Shown piece by piece: positions 20,532 through 31,574 of a stretch of DNA of 64,000 nucleotides (the stretch's first letter is position 1; each line of letters begins with the position of its first letter). Under the pieces are notes generated by a model. The model had not been told where the DNA came from. It was given only the letters and a program-made list of their open reading frames with translations, and ran no database searches. The position numbers and the translations under genes are program-made. Source of the DNA: Verticillium longisporum (taxonomy: Eukaryota > Ascomycota > Sordariomycetes > Glomerellales > Plectosphaerellaceae); assembly GCA_019188255.1 (NCBI GenBank), contig JAETXT010000005.1, forward strand, positions 4,030,001-4,094,000. The letters are read 5' to 3'.

Positions 20532-23500
20532 AATCAGGAAGCAAAGCTAGTAGTGACGGCGCTGTGTTGGGGTGGTGCTGTCAGACTTGCCGTACGCGAG
20601 ATTGATTGGTCGCTCTCAGCTCCATTAATTATCCACGAAGCTTCAGTTCCATTCATGCTCAGTTGATATGCCCGCGACTGGGCCCTCTGGGCCTGTCAAA
20701 TGTTGGCCCTTGACAGGTCAAGGCGATCTTAGTATGCCACCCCTCGCGATATGATGCTCCCTACTCATCGACTTAGGCAGATCAAACCGCCCTGTTGCAA
20801 GGAGCCGTGGCTCCATGTGTTTAGGTGTCATCGGGACGAGTCCCTGTTGGTTCAGCAAATGAAGCTAGAATTCTTTGACGACGTCAACATGTTGTTGATT
20901 TGGCCTACTACCAGGTTTGACAGCGTCTGCTATTTGCTGCCGCAGCACCGTGGTTCAACAAATCGAAGCGGGAACGTGCGACGGCGTGCATCGGATGTCT
21001 GAGACATGCACGATGCGGCCAACACGGACCAGTTGAACTATTCTATCAGGGATGTCTAGTGGCGAGCCGAACAGGAGCCGCAGCAGCTCTGAACCAACGC
21101 ATTGATCATCGTTGTGGTGGTGGGCTTCCTACGCAAATAGTGCCAGTCTGGGTTAGGTAGTAAAGCAACGACTGGTGCAATCGTGTTGCCGCATTGCAAG
21201 GCCAGCGTATATGCAGAGCGGTGGCGCCTACCGACCGATTCATGCGCCATAGGCTGAACGTGCAAGGCCCATTATGCATCAGGCGTTGCTGATACTGAGC
21301 AACGATTTGCTGCTTGTCAGCTAGGTAGTATGGCAAGCATCCGGCAAGGATGCTATCTTGACAATGCGATGTGTTTCTGTCTGACTTGTTACTTTTGAGT
21401 TCCAGGGGTTAGCTTTCCCTTCGCCATGGCAGAAGGCAGAGAGGTTCTGTTGAGGAACACGTCCATTGAGCCACTGGCCATCGGCCATCTGCCGTCGAGA
21501 CAAGACATTGAAAAGCCAACGCGCCGCCATCGGTTCTGGACAAATCTTGGGGGCCGGGGGCTGAGGGCTTTGACCACCTGGTCGGCGGATGGATTCGGGG
21601 TTTGACGAGGTCACCATGTAACATCGCCAGGTCTGTCAAGGGGGAGGAAAGCAGGGTTGGAGGATAGATGAGCCTTGGGATTAACTCGAAATAGCCACCT
21701 ATGGGTGGCAGCCACAGAAAAGGGAGACCGGATTGCTATGGTGAATGGTCGATCAGCACGCAAATCCGGCCATCAGGTTGCATCGGGAGAGGGCCACGGG
21801 GTCATGGTCTGGGGGCTTGATTGCCAGTCTAGGCTCGGCTGCAAAGCCAGAGCCAAAGTGGTTTGCGGAGTCGTTCGTACTTGTACAGTAGACAAAGAGC
21901 TTCCTTGCCGAGGGTGAGGGTTGCAACTATTGGCGAGTCTGGCCCCTGACGGGTATGGGCGCGGTCGTCCCATCAATCGTATATGGCACGCATGTATCCC
22001 ATGTCAAACCGTGTCGGATCTTCAGCTCCATCTTCTGGGCTTTGCGTGTTTGGGAAGCTGGTATCCATCAGAGGCAAAGATGTAATGTTCGTTCAGGTGG
22101 CTCGCGGGCAGCTCGCTCAAGGAACCACCCCCACTAGCAGTACGCTAGAAGGGTCAGCATCGGAAGAGTGGCCGTATGTGGATGGTGCTAGCAAGGCGCG
22201 TCCTACATGTGTGCTTTTGCTCATTGCTGTCAACTGCTCAGCTCAGCTCGGGTCAGCTCAGCCAAAATGTCACGCCAGCCACAAGCGGCGTGTGCCGTGT
22301 AGACCATTGATCCGGTGGGCGATGACTGCGTTAGTGAGAGGTCCATGGCGTTGATAGCTCTGTCTGCATCGCCGGGGCGTTGTGTAGCTCTCTTGGGCTC
22401 ATCTGGACTGTGCCATTTCGGTTGACAGACACGATTGCGGCAGGTCCGCTTGAGGAAGGGGAAAGGAAGGGGAAGGGAAAGACCCCTGTGACCCCTTCTC
22501 CACTTTCGGATGCTGGTGGCGCACCCTCCCTGTTGTTCCCTGCCCTCCCCATGGCCGTGGCTTCCTTCCCCCCCGGACGGGTGCCTTCCAGGGGAATGAC
22601 CTTGGGGTGCAGAACCCCGGGAGAGACCCCTCCCACCTGACACGGGCCTCTGTGGCGCTCCGAGAGGAAGAGCTCCGGAGAGATTCAATGTTTCCAAGGA
22701 AGGAACCTTGTCAACGTCCAGCTCTTTTCTGGGCCACTTGGTACTACTGGCTCCCACTTCACTACCACCAAGTACCAAGTAAGGTAGGTACCTCAGGTAG
22801 GCATCTCCTTATGCAGAATGTCTGCATTGCACAGTTTGTGTCTCGTGGTGCCATGATAATCACTCTTTCGAGATGGTGGCCAGACTGCACAGCCGGTACC
22901 CCATGTCGTGTCAACTCCCGAGAGCATCTTGTCCTGACGCAGCTCTGTCTGTCCCTTCTCACAGGCACCCCAGAGAGACAGACAGTGGGGTGTCGTTGAA
23001 ACCACAGCATGCCGACCAAGGCAATCCCTCATCCCCCTTCATTCAGGGCTCTTGTCTCGCGTCGACTCGCTGCTCCCTCGTCATCATCCGACCACACCAC
23101 CGCAAATCCCAGACGTCTCCAGATCCAATGGATGGGCATGGACAGGTACAGGACTATCCTATCCACCCATCCCATGCCGTCCCATGCCGCAACGTGACGG
23201 CGTGGATGGCATGCGCCGATAGCTGTCGAGTAGCTCGACGCCTTGCCCAAGGCGGGATCGCAGGGGGGGGTGCGTCAATGGCTTTATGCTAGACATCGAC
23301 AATTGGCATTTAATAGAAAACCATTGGCGCCAGCGAGTTCCCCTCTTCGATCCACGCGTGGTCCAAGGTCCGTCGAGGTCCCAAGCTTCATCTCCATTGC
23401 TCTGTCCAGTCGTACCAGTCCTTCCCTGGCCTTTCATGCTGCATAAGGCCGTGTTTCATACCAGCGCTGTGCCTGCTTCCTTCTTTTGCCTGGTTCTGCT

Positions 23501-24467
23501 CATCACCATCCTCCACAGCACAAACACACGAGCCGACCTGGCCTCATCAATCTGACCGACCCTGACTGACCAGCGACCCGCAATCCGACCCGGACGTCCC
23601 TTCATTTTCTTCATTCTTTGTCTCGTTGTCGCACATCTCTCCTTCTCGCTGTCTCTATATTCTCTCTTCCTCAAACTCTCTCCGCTCCTTTTTCATTTTT
23701 ATTTTCCTCTTCTTCTGTCGTCCCGCGTCTCCGCAAGCTCGTCCTCCTCCTACTGTCATCAACCCACTCCCCAAATCTGGCCTATCACCTGGTGTGCATG
23801 CACTGCATCAGACGTCAGCTCGGCCAGCCTGTCGCAGACCTGCACTGTTGGCGCCATTCTGATACATGACGCACTGGCGGCTGGGATCTTCCCTCGAGAC
23901 TCCCGCAGCTACCACCTCGGCCTTCTATCCTCCATCCTACCCACACCTCTCTCCTCAGCCGCCTGGGGGCTTGCTTCTCGATCTTGATTGATCAGGGTCA
24001 CCCTCGCACATCGTGTGCGCCTGTGCTTGTTACCTTTCTGGACCTCTTCGTCCCTGCTCTCTCGCTCTCTCTCGCTCTTTACTCTCACCTCCACGTTCTG
24101 CCCCCCTCTGCCTTTGCGTCTTCCTGACGTGTTGCATTGCTGGTCATATGCGCCATGACTTGGGCCGACGACGCATAGATCACGGCCTGGCAGTCCACAG
24201 TCAACGAGAGTGCCCAACGCGGACAGCCACGGCGCCCACAGTTCTTGGCGCCTTTCCCCAGTGAGGCAGCAACTCGCCGACTTCATCAATCAGCATTGCC
24301 GCCGCTTCAAGCTGCCTAATTTCTAATTTCAACCCAATATGCTCTCTTGGCTGAGGTAGTCGTCACTTATATACCAACGTCAACCACCTTCGGAGCCACG
24401 ACCCGGGCTGTCCTACAACTTGTACGCCGGCAGTTCCAGCTTTCCTCGCGGTCGCCCAATCGACGCC
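20532..24467. other. long gene-free stretch and pyrimidine-rich leader
   Basis: No gene could be supported over nearly 4 kb. The distal part (about 23580-24130) is strongly CT-rich, with repeated CTCTCTCGCT stretches typical of long fungal 5' leaders, and probably belongs to the transcript of the gene starting at 24468. A run GGTAGGTACCTCAGGTAGG lies at 22783-22801. An unspliced regulatory RNA cannot be excluded. Confidence 0.4.
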
Positions 24468-26592
24468 ATGAAAGTCAGCATATTCAAACCCCAACCGGCC
24501 GGCGCCGGAGGTCAGGCTGCCTCACGTCCAAAGACCGGTCAATCCATCAGGGGCAAGATCTCTGGTCCCATTCCCATACCAACCCCCACAGACGACGAAT
24601 TTCCCATGCGCAACCCAGGCACCGGCATTGCTACCCCATTGAGCACTGAGGATCGGGAGAGGCAGTTGCAAACGGAAGCAGGCCACCAGACGAGCGCGCC
24701 CTTTACGCAACCCGAGGCTGTGCCGACCAGAAACACCGACTCAGTCATGGCGCCTTCAGGATCAGGATCTGTGACGGGTTCCGCTTCGGGTTCAGGAACG
24801 GGATCAGCACATACGCACCAAATACCCAGAGGGTCTCCACAATCACAACGGAGAACAAATCCACCGAGCACCTTAAGACACTCAGTTGTCAGCGAAGCAA
24901 CTGAAAACACGAACAACGGCAAGGATAAGCCGCAGAGAAAAAGTCAACACTGCGAGGCGCATTCAGCAAGCTCTTTGGGCGAAGGAAGAAGACCACCAGC
25001 CTCTCAGCGCCGCCAGAGCGTGCCTCGACCTATGACAGTCCATCTCAGCACCGCAGTGTAAGTTACCAGCATCGCTGGTTAGCCATGAAAAGTAACATCT
25101 TGCTAATCGTGCCACATAGGACCCGTCTGCTCTGGCTCGTGAACCCAAGAAAGAGACAGACGCGAAGCGAGCTGCCTCACTGCCCATTACTGAATATGAC
25201 AGAGCTCTCCGATCACACTCGGTTGGGCCAAACGACTTTTCAGCTATCGAGAGTGCTCGCAATTCTATGCACGTCGATGCCACCCTCTCTGGAAGGAGAC
25301 GGGCGGCAACCGCCACAGGACAGCTGTTCGGGCCACGGGATGGTGAAATTGGTGGATTATCGCCGCGGCCAGCGAGTACGCACGCCAGGGGGAGCCGACT
25401 GTTCCCCATGGACGAAGATCCCGAGGAAATTGGTCGAGCCATCACCAGCGATGTCGTGGGCAAGCGCCGGTCTAGAAGTCTGAGCGGCATTGCAGGTCCT
25501 CAAGATGACCGTGCAGATGTCCGACGGAGGAGTGATGAGATCCGTTACTGGCGGGAAAGTTATGATCCGGCCTTTATGTCGCCAACGTCATCTAACGCAC
25601 CGGACCATGACAACGACGAGACGGGCGCAGCCGGGGCCGCAACACAAGAGGCCCCACCCAAGACGCCCCTTGAACCATTCAACTTTGGCAGTATGCCGCA
25701 CCTGAATGCCATGGCTGGCATGAAAATTACGGCTGCAGCTAGCCTTGAGACGAGGATCGATACTCTCGAGGCAAAGATGCGACGGGCTGAAAAGATCATA
25801 ACCCAGCTCTGCAATGCGGCCCCTGGAACCAGGATACAGCCAGATCAGTTCCACAGGCCACCGTCCTCCTTACCAACGCCTAATCGATCGACCATCACGG
25901 CCGTCCAAGGCATGCAGTCATCCTCACGACATGGCTCGATGTGCTCGCGGGACTCGAGTGCTTCGTTCCTCGAAGGTGTGCGAGACAACGACAGTGCGAC
26001 ACAGCTCAGTGCCCCTTCGGTAGCAAACAGGCCTACTTCGGATTCGACAATACGCGGTGCCGTCAGCCTTCCTACGATTTCCCAGGGCGTGAGCGGGCCG
26101 CTGACTACGGAGCACTATTCCACTCTGTTGAGGCTGCTGGAAGCTGAGAGGGCGTCACGCCACTCACTGGAGGCTCAAGTGCGCATGTTGGCACAAAGAC
26201 TCGAGGCCGTCGCGGCTTCCGCGCCAAAGCAGCGGTGGGCCTCAATCCACGGCGAGCCTCCTCCGACGGCGAGATCTTTTGGTCATGTCTCAGCATTTGA
26301 TCAGCAAACTCCGGAATACGAGTATGGAAACGGACACAAGAACCACCTGTTGACGCCCGAAGACTCGGGAATTGCAACGGGAGGTCTGGCAGGCGTTGAC
26401 GAGGACGACTACTCGGAAACATATGCCACGCCTCGTGAGGAGCAGTCTCACGGGTACGGTGCGTTTGGGGAAGAGCTCCGTGACGGAGACGAGGACGAGG
26501 ACGATGAAGACGGCCAGCGCAAGAAGGCTGCCAGGACGCTGTCCCTCAGTCAGTTGACGATGGGCAAGCCTCATCCCAAGGCCGTCATCTAA
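24468..26592 (+). CDS. uncharacterised coiled-coil protein with basic LFGRRKK motif
   Basis: Two exons (24468-25057, 25120-26592) joined by a 62-nt intron (GTAAGT, branch GCTAATC, TAG) give 687 residues after one repair. The N-terminal 150 residues are glycine/serine/proline-rich. A conserved-looking basic block STLRGAFSKLFGRRKK follows at about 158-175. The rest is low complexity with two predicted coiled coils (about 404-430, LETRIDTLEAKMRRAEKI; about 527-565, LLRLLEAERASRHSLEAQ). A very acidic tract and a basic tail close it. The basic block is only in frame if the A run 24938-24942 had six A instead of five. No membrane segment or catalytic motif is seen, and I do not assign a function. 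The leader is long and CT-rich. Confidence 0.8.
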
Positions 26593-27418
26593 ACGAGCCA
26601 ATTGGACATGATGTTGAAGCTGCTGGGAGGTTCGGTATACTTTCCAGGCTCGCTACTAGCTGGCGAAACGGGTTGTGAGATGGTCAAGGGGCAGATGGGG
26701 CGGCATGCCGACAGGAGGGTTGTACGGTATACGATCATCGGCACGAGTTGGCGGGGCGCATCTAGTGATTTTGAGGGCATGGTTTAGCATTGCGAGAGCG
26801 ATCTTGGCTTGTTCGCTGTACGGCGCGAGCTGCAAGTTTCTTTGTCCAAATGGAACATAGTATACCCTATTTTTACTTGTGCAACTACGACATGGAAGAA
26901 CACATTTGTCACGACATGTGCAATCCTCACGACATGTGCATTCAAGACGGCGTCGAAGAGAGTCGAGACGCCAATGCCAAGCGCACCTTCCTGATAAGCT
27001 TAGCGTTTCTGGGTCCAACGCATGCGCCTACTCGCCCAGACGCAGTGCCCCGGGCCCGCCGGGCTGTACCTAGGTAGGTACCTATCCACCTAGCTTCAGA
27101 GCCCTGGATGCGCGTGCTGACAGATGGAGATTGAGACAGGCAGGGCACGACTCGGCTCCTAAGACAGGGAGGGAGCCGCAAACGACAGCACGACAGCGCG
27201 CGCCGTGGACCACCAGCCCGTCTCTCAGCTCGACCCATGACTGCCAACAGCCTACTTATCTACCTACCTAGGTAGGTCGCGAAAATTCCTGACCCTCTTT
27301 CTTGCTGGATCCTCCCATTGATCATTTCCTCTCCACAGATACGTGTCACCTAGAGAGCGTCAACTACCCATTGCGACGCACATTCTCCTCACCTTCTCGC
27401 GCCCGTCTCCCAGCTATC
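26593..27418. other. intergenic with CCTAGGTAGG-type motifs
   Basis: Two copies of a partly palindromic CTAGGTAGG motif occur (27068-27083 and 27261-27277) upstream of SHR3. No gene was recognised. Confidence 0.5.
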
Positions 27419-28129
27419 ATGGCCGGCTCCAAACCATCCAGCCCTTTCGGGACCTTCTTGATCGTCGGCTGTACGTGTTTCCCGGTGACACTTGCTACGT
27501 GTGGGCCCTCGTACTGACTTTGCTCCTCGCGCCCAGCCGTCTGCTTCTTCCTCGGCATTCTCTTCGCCTCATTTCCCTACGACTACCCCCTCCTCTGGAC
27601 TTCGGCCCCGGTCCCCGAAGCCTACTACGCGCAGCTTGAGACGCACCTGCGCTTCATCTACGCCGCGCCCCCGCTCATCGGCCGCCTCCTGACGAGCATC
27701 ATCCTCGTCGGCTTCATCGGCTTCTTCGTCAAGCTCTTCAAGGCCAGCGAGGCCAACGTGCTCTTCGACGGCGCCTCCCTCGTCCTCTACTTCATCGGCG
27801 TTGGTGTCTACCTCACCAACATTGTGCGCGGCCTGCGCGCCGTCGGCGAGGGCATCTGGGACGACCCCGACTGGGAGGTCAAGGCCAACGGCAACGCCGG
27901 CGAGGGCGACGGCCTCGTCCTCGGCAAGGAGGACAGCCTCAAGGTCCTGTCCGCGAGCAACACCCTCCTCGCCCTCGTCCCCGTCGGCGTCCTCGTGCTG
28001 CAGGTCGGACAGGCGTACGCGGAGCGCAAGGAGCGCGAGGAGATTGAGGCCCTCGACAAGAAGGACAAGGAGGCGGCCGCCGCCGGCGCCGCTGGCAAGG
28101 GCGGCGCTGCGAACAAGAAGAAGCAGTAA
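27419..28129 (+). CDS. SHR3: ER chaperone Shr3 for amino acid permeases
   Basis: Two exons (27419-27470, 27537-28129) with a 66-nt intron (GTACGT, branch TACTGAC, CAG) give 214 residues. Shr3 is an ER membrane protein that stops amino acid permeases from aggregating and lets them load into COPII vesicles. The sequence shows the family's four hydrophobic segments: one near the N-terminus (about 7-27), one with LIGRLLTSIILVGFIGFF, one with LVLYFIGVGVYLTNIV, and one with LLALVPVGVLVLQVG. A lysine-rich cytosolic tail ends in KKKQ. The conserved FPYDYPLLWT-like stretch follows the first helix. The frame is intact throughout. Confidence 0.93.
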
Positions 28130-28583
28130 TGGGTTTGCTTTGGGATTCTCGGGGCTCGGTCAGTTCCCTGTTTCGCGTCTCTCGTTACGTGCGGTTTGGC
28201 TGGCGGGTTTTCTGGGTTCAGGCAGTTGGCGCCTGGTATTGTGCATCGGGCTGGGGCGAGGACGGAATGACGGCGGTGGCGGACTGAGAAGATAGGGTAC
28301 GTTCGGGTCTTGTTTGCGGGGGCACAAGGCATGAAGGCTTTCCCGCCAAGCCGGTGTCCCCGACTGTGTGCCGAGTCAAGGGGTTGGTTGTGGCGCATTT
28401 GATATCACGTATCCTCATGAATCACGATCCGACAATTGTACTTATGAACAAGAAGTTTGGCATATACATGATGTGTTCTTATGCGAGTAACATGCTACAC
28501 TTCTGCCTCTGCCAGACCAACACGGCTCCCAAACCTGACGCTCAAAATATGCAAGCGGGGCGTTCGCATGGTGTTACTCAGCA
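28130..28583. other. convergent 3' flanks
   Basis: This lies between SHR3 (plus) and a small minus-strand gene. Nothing else was recognised. Confidence 0.5.
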
Positions 28584-28874
28584 TTACGAAGCCTCCCCTG
28601 CCGGAGCACGTTCATTCTTGCCTTGTGGTGGCGCCTCTACTGATGCCGGTGCGTTGCTCGCGGCCCCAGCATCCTGCCCAGAAGCATGCACTGATGAAGA
28701 CGCCGTGCTGTCCGTAATGCCGTCCTTCACTTCTTTCGACAGCGGTGGAGGTGATTGCTGCTTGATTTCTAGGCCCTCAGGCGCGCCGACTGGTTGAAGT
28801 TACTTTGTCGTGCTCTTCTGCGAGGCTGACTTGCTTCACTCACTGTTGTTTGGTCGTCCGCTGTTAGTAGCCAT
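28584..28874 (-). CDS. small two-exon gene, 78-residue disordered protein
   Basis: Exon 1 (28874-28844) encodes MATNSGRPNN. A 54-nt intron with a GTGAGT donor and AACCAG acceptor follows. Exon 2 (28789-28584) continues in frame with IGAPEGLEIKQQSPPPLSKE and runs to TAA. The whole is 79 codons including stop. The protein is polar, alanine/serine/proline-rich, has no hydrophobic segment and is likely disordered. I do not recognise a family. The start, the splice signals, the phase and the protein-like composition support a real gene. It is convergent with SHR3 and divergent from the gene at 29370. Confidence 0.62.
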
Positions 28875-29369
28875 GATAAGGTGGATTTCTGGCAGGCCGT
28901 GTGACTTGAGGGTACAAGTGGACTTCTTTCAGAGTTCTTAGTAGATCCAGATATCCGATTTTGTGTTCGAAGTTCGTTAGATGGCGCAAGTGTACAAGAT
29001 GACGATGTCGAGCCTCACTGTGAACGTGTATCGGAGGGGGTGCACCAGCCACGCTCTCGTCGACGTCACGACTCCACCACAGCTTCAGCCACATCTGCGG
29101 CTTCATTTCGTGACACGCGCGTTCTGTGACACCGGGACTGGCTTCATTAACTGGACGGACTATGCGCAGTCGAGAGCGCGACTGGCGAGTTCTTGCAATC
29201 TGAGAGATTGGAAATTGGGCGAAAAGAATCTCTCATCTGGAGTCTAATTCATGGCCCAACGGATGGTGTGCGGAGCCTAATTCTCTTCCCTCATATTTTT
29301 CTCCTCAGGGGCTGCCACCCTTTTTCAAGATCCCCGCCTCTATTTTTATATTCTCCATCTCAAAAGACC
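28875..29369. other. divergent promoter region
   Basis: This is the shared upstream region of the 78-residue gene and the gene starting at 29370. No RNA gene or repeat was recognised. Confidence 0.5.
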
Positions 29370-31027
29370 ATGTCCTGGCTGAAGCGGCTAGCCGAGAGAG
29401 CCTCGTCTGCGGGGTTGTCTGATGCCGCCCGTCTCTCTACGACGAATCGCGCCGGTGCATTCAACCCGTCACCTCTGAGCAGGTTCACAGTTTACGGTGC
29501 CGGGAACAAGGTATGAGATGCTCACTGGCCTTCTGCACACATGCTTCCTACGAGGTGCTCACACAAACAGCATGACCTCGTGGAAAAACTCGCCCAAGAA
29601 GCCGACTCATCCGGCCTCCGCCGTACGAAAGGGCAAAACGCCGTCGTGGTACTCGCGTCGCGCAACCACGCCTCATGGCTGACTGATAAGACCTTCATGG
29701 CCAATCTCCTCGAAACGTTCTCACCCAGATCTGCCAAGGCCGATGAAGATGCGGCAGAGATCAATGTCCTTACCGCCGCTGTCGATGGCCTTTGGCCGGA
29801 GTACCCACTTCTGCCAGCTCGCCACGGTTTCTCCATCATCTCCGGACCACTCGATCACCTTCTGCCCGGTCTCTGGGCTCAAGTCAATACATCGCCCGCG
29901 CCGGTGAAGGGCCAGCCCGAAAAGGCGGCATTGACGTTCCGCGTCAACAAGGCCGATGTCAACGTGAGCGGGAACGCAACGACAATCACACTGCCTCTCG
30001 CCAACACCATCTTCCAAAACAGCCGGCCATTTACGCTCCTCGCGAGTCGCTGGAGCAGAGAGGGCCCAGGTTCGTCCTTGGCCATGTCAGACATGGTCAC
30101 GAGCCCGAGTCGCGAGGTCGTCTGCACGGGCGCCGACGCCGCGGCAACGACGCCGTATATTCTCATGAACCCGATCACCGCTCCCCGCACCATCGTCTCG
30201 GGCCTCGGCAACATTGTCCGCCAGATCGACATCGACGGCAAGACGGTGCCAGCGTCGCAGGAGCTGGCGGCCCCCGTGGCCAAACTCTTCAACCGCCGGC
30301 GCAGGGCCGACGGGCCGCGCGCCCTCCCCAAGGGCCCGCTGGGCGTCTGGGCCCTCGTCTCGCCGCCCGAGATCGGAAAGGACGTTGTGAAGAGCGTGGA
30401 CCAGACGTCGGTAGACGAAATCAGCGAAGACGCGAGCCTCCAGGACGAACTCAGGGCGGCCGGGCGCTGGGATCGATTCGGTCCGGGGCTCGCCCTCGGA
30501 CAGCGGATCTTCCAGGTCATCAGCGGCGGCGGCGGCTGGGGCAAGAAGCAGGGTCTGCTGTCGCTCGACACCGAGACGCAGTTCTCGCTGACGGGCGAGG
30601 AGGACCTCGAGTCGTTCATCCGCTCCTTCCACGGCCAGAAGGGGGTGACGGCGAGGACGCGCCTCTCGACTCTGGCGTCGTGGCCCCGGGCTCGACCATC
30701 CAGTTCTTCACCACTGCGGTCGGAGAGCTGCCTGAGCCCCGCCAGGCCGACTTTTCGCTGACGGAACACATATGCGGTGAGCTCGACGCGTTTGGTGTGT
30801 CGAAACACATTCACGAGAAGCCCAAGGTGGGGCTCGGTGGTGTATCTTGGACCATCTTGCCTGGAAAGTTCGGTGCAGTGTCGTCAGAGTGCATGTATGT
30901 CTACAACATGGATGCTGCAGGACCGCAGAATGGCGAGGTGGGGCGACTACAAACCAAGGTCAACATTCCCGAGTCATACATCTCAACGAGGCCTATTGCA
31001 GGAGGGGATGGCCACACAGGTAGGTAG
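29370..31027 (+). CDS. uncharacterised conserved protein, possibly mitochondrial
   Basis: Two exons (29370-29510, 29571-31027) with a 60-nt intron (GTATGA...ACAG) give 532 residues after one repair. The N-terminus MSWLKRLAERASSAGLSDAA is basic and amphipathic, fitting a mitochondrial presequence. Later features include GLGNIVRQIDIDG, a glycine-rich stretch SGGGGWGKKQG, and a C-terminal region with SKHIHEKPKVGLGG. The glycine-rich segment resembles a nucleotide-binding loop but does not match a standard P-loop, so I name no activity. The frame breaks at the G run 30641-30645 (five G; six give HGQKGGDGEDAPLD). I believe relatives exist in other ascomycetes, but I cannot name the family with confidence. 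Confidence 0.8.
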
Positions 31028-31574
31028 CCGGGGGGGCTGATATTAGACGTCATCCGTGCTTCGGTATGCTCACAAGGCTGCCTTCTTACTTGGTATTCAG
31101 AACAAACCGAGTCTAAGTGTACACCTAGCTTTTTATGCTGGCGAAATCTTATCTCTATGATAGCTGTAGATGGAATGATATTTTGGCGGAACTTGGTGAC
31201 TACTGACAAGCGGGTCTATCTGTACGTACCGTGGGCAAAATCGTGTTAGGTACACATGCGTGCCAAACGACCAACAGGAACCTTGATTACCGGGATATTC
31301 TATAGACGAGTATCTTCTCTCGGGCTCGATGCGATATTGGCGGCCCACATAGTGAAGAAGCAAAATGTGAAAGCCTTGGCTCTCCTTATCAGCGGTAGCA
31401 TCGACATGTTGCCTCTTGAAAGCCATGTCATCCTCTCACTCCAAGTTCTTGATGTGACAACATTCGTAATACCGCAATTTTTGATTGTTTTTGCTCGAGG
31501 AGCATCCGATCTACATGTATAGCGTAACTTCCGATGTCTCAGCCGACCCGGGATTCCCTAACTTTTCTGTTACA
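31028..31574. other. convergent 3' flanks
   Basis: The stretch lies between two stop codons on opposite strands. Nothing was recognised. Confidence 0.5.

Noticed and set aside
22230..22778. 182-codon minus-strand frame
   Set aside because: No splice context, low-complexity composition and no recognisable family; likely chance in GC-rich leader sequence.
29792..31027. 411-codon alternative frame over the 532-residue gene
   Set aside because: Its first part is a shadow of the true frame. Only its last 130 or so codons are real, reached through the G5 break at 30641.
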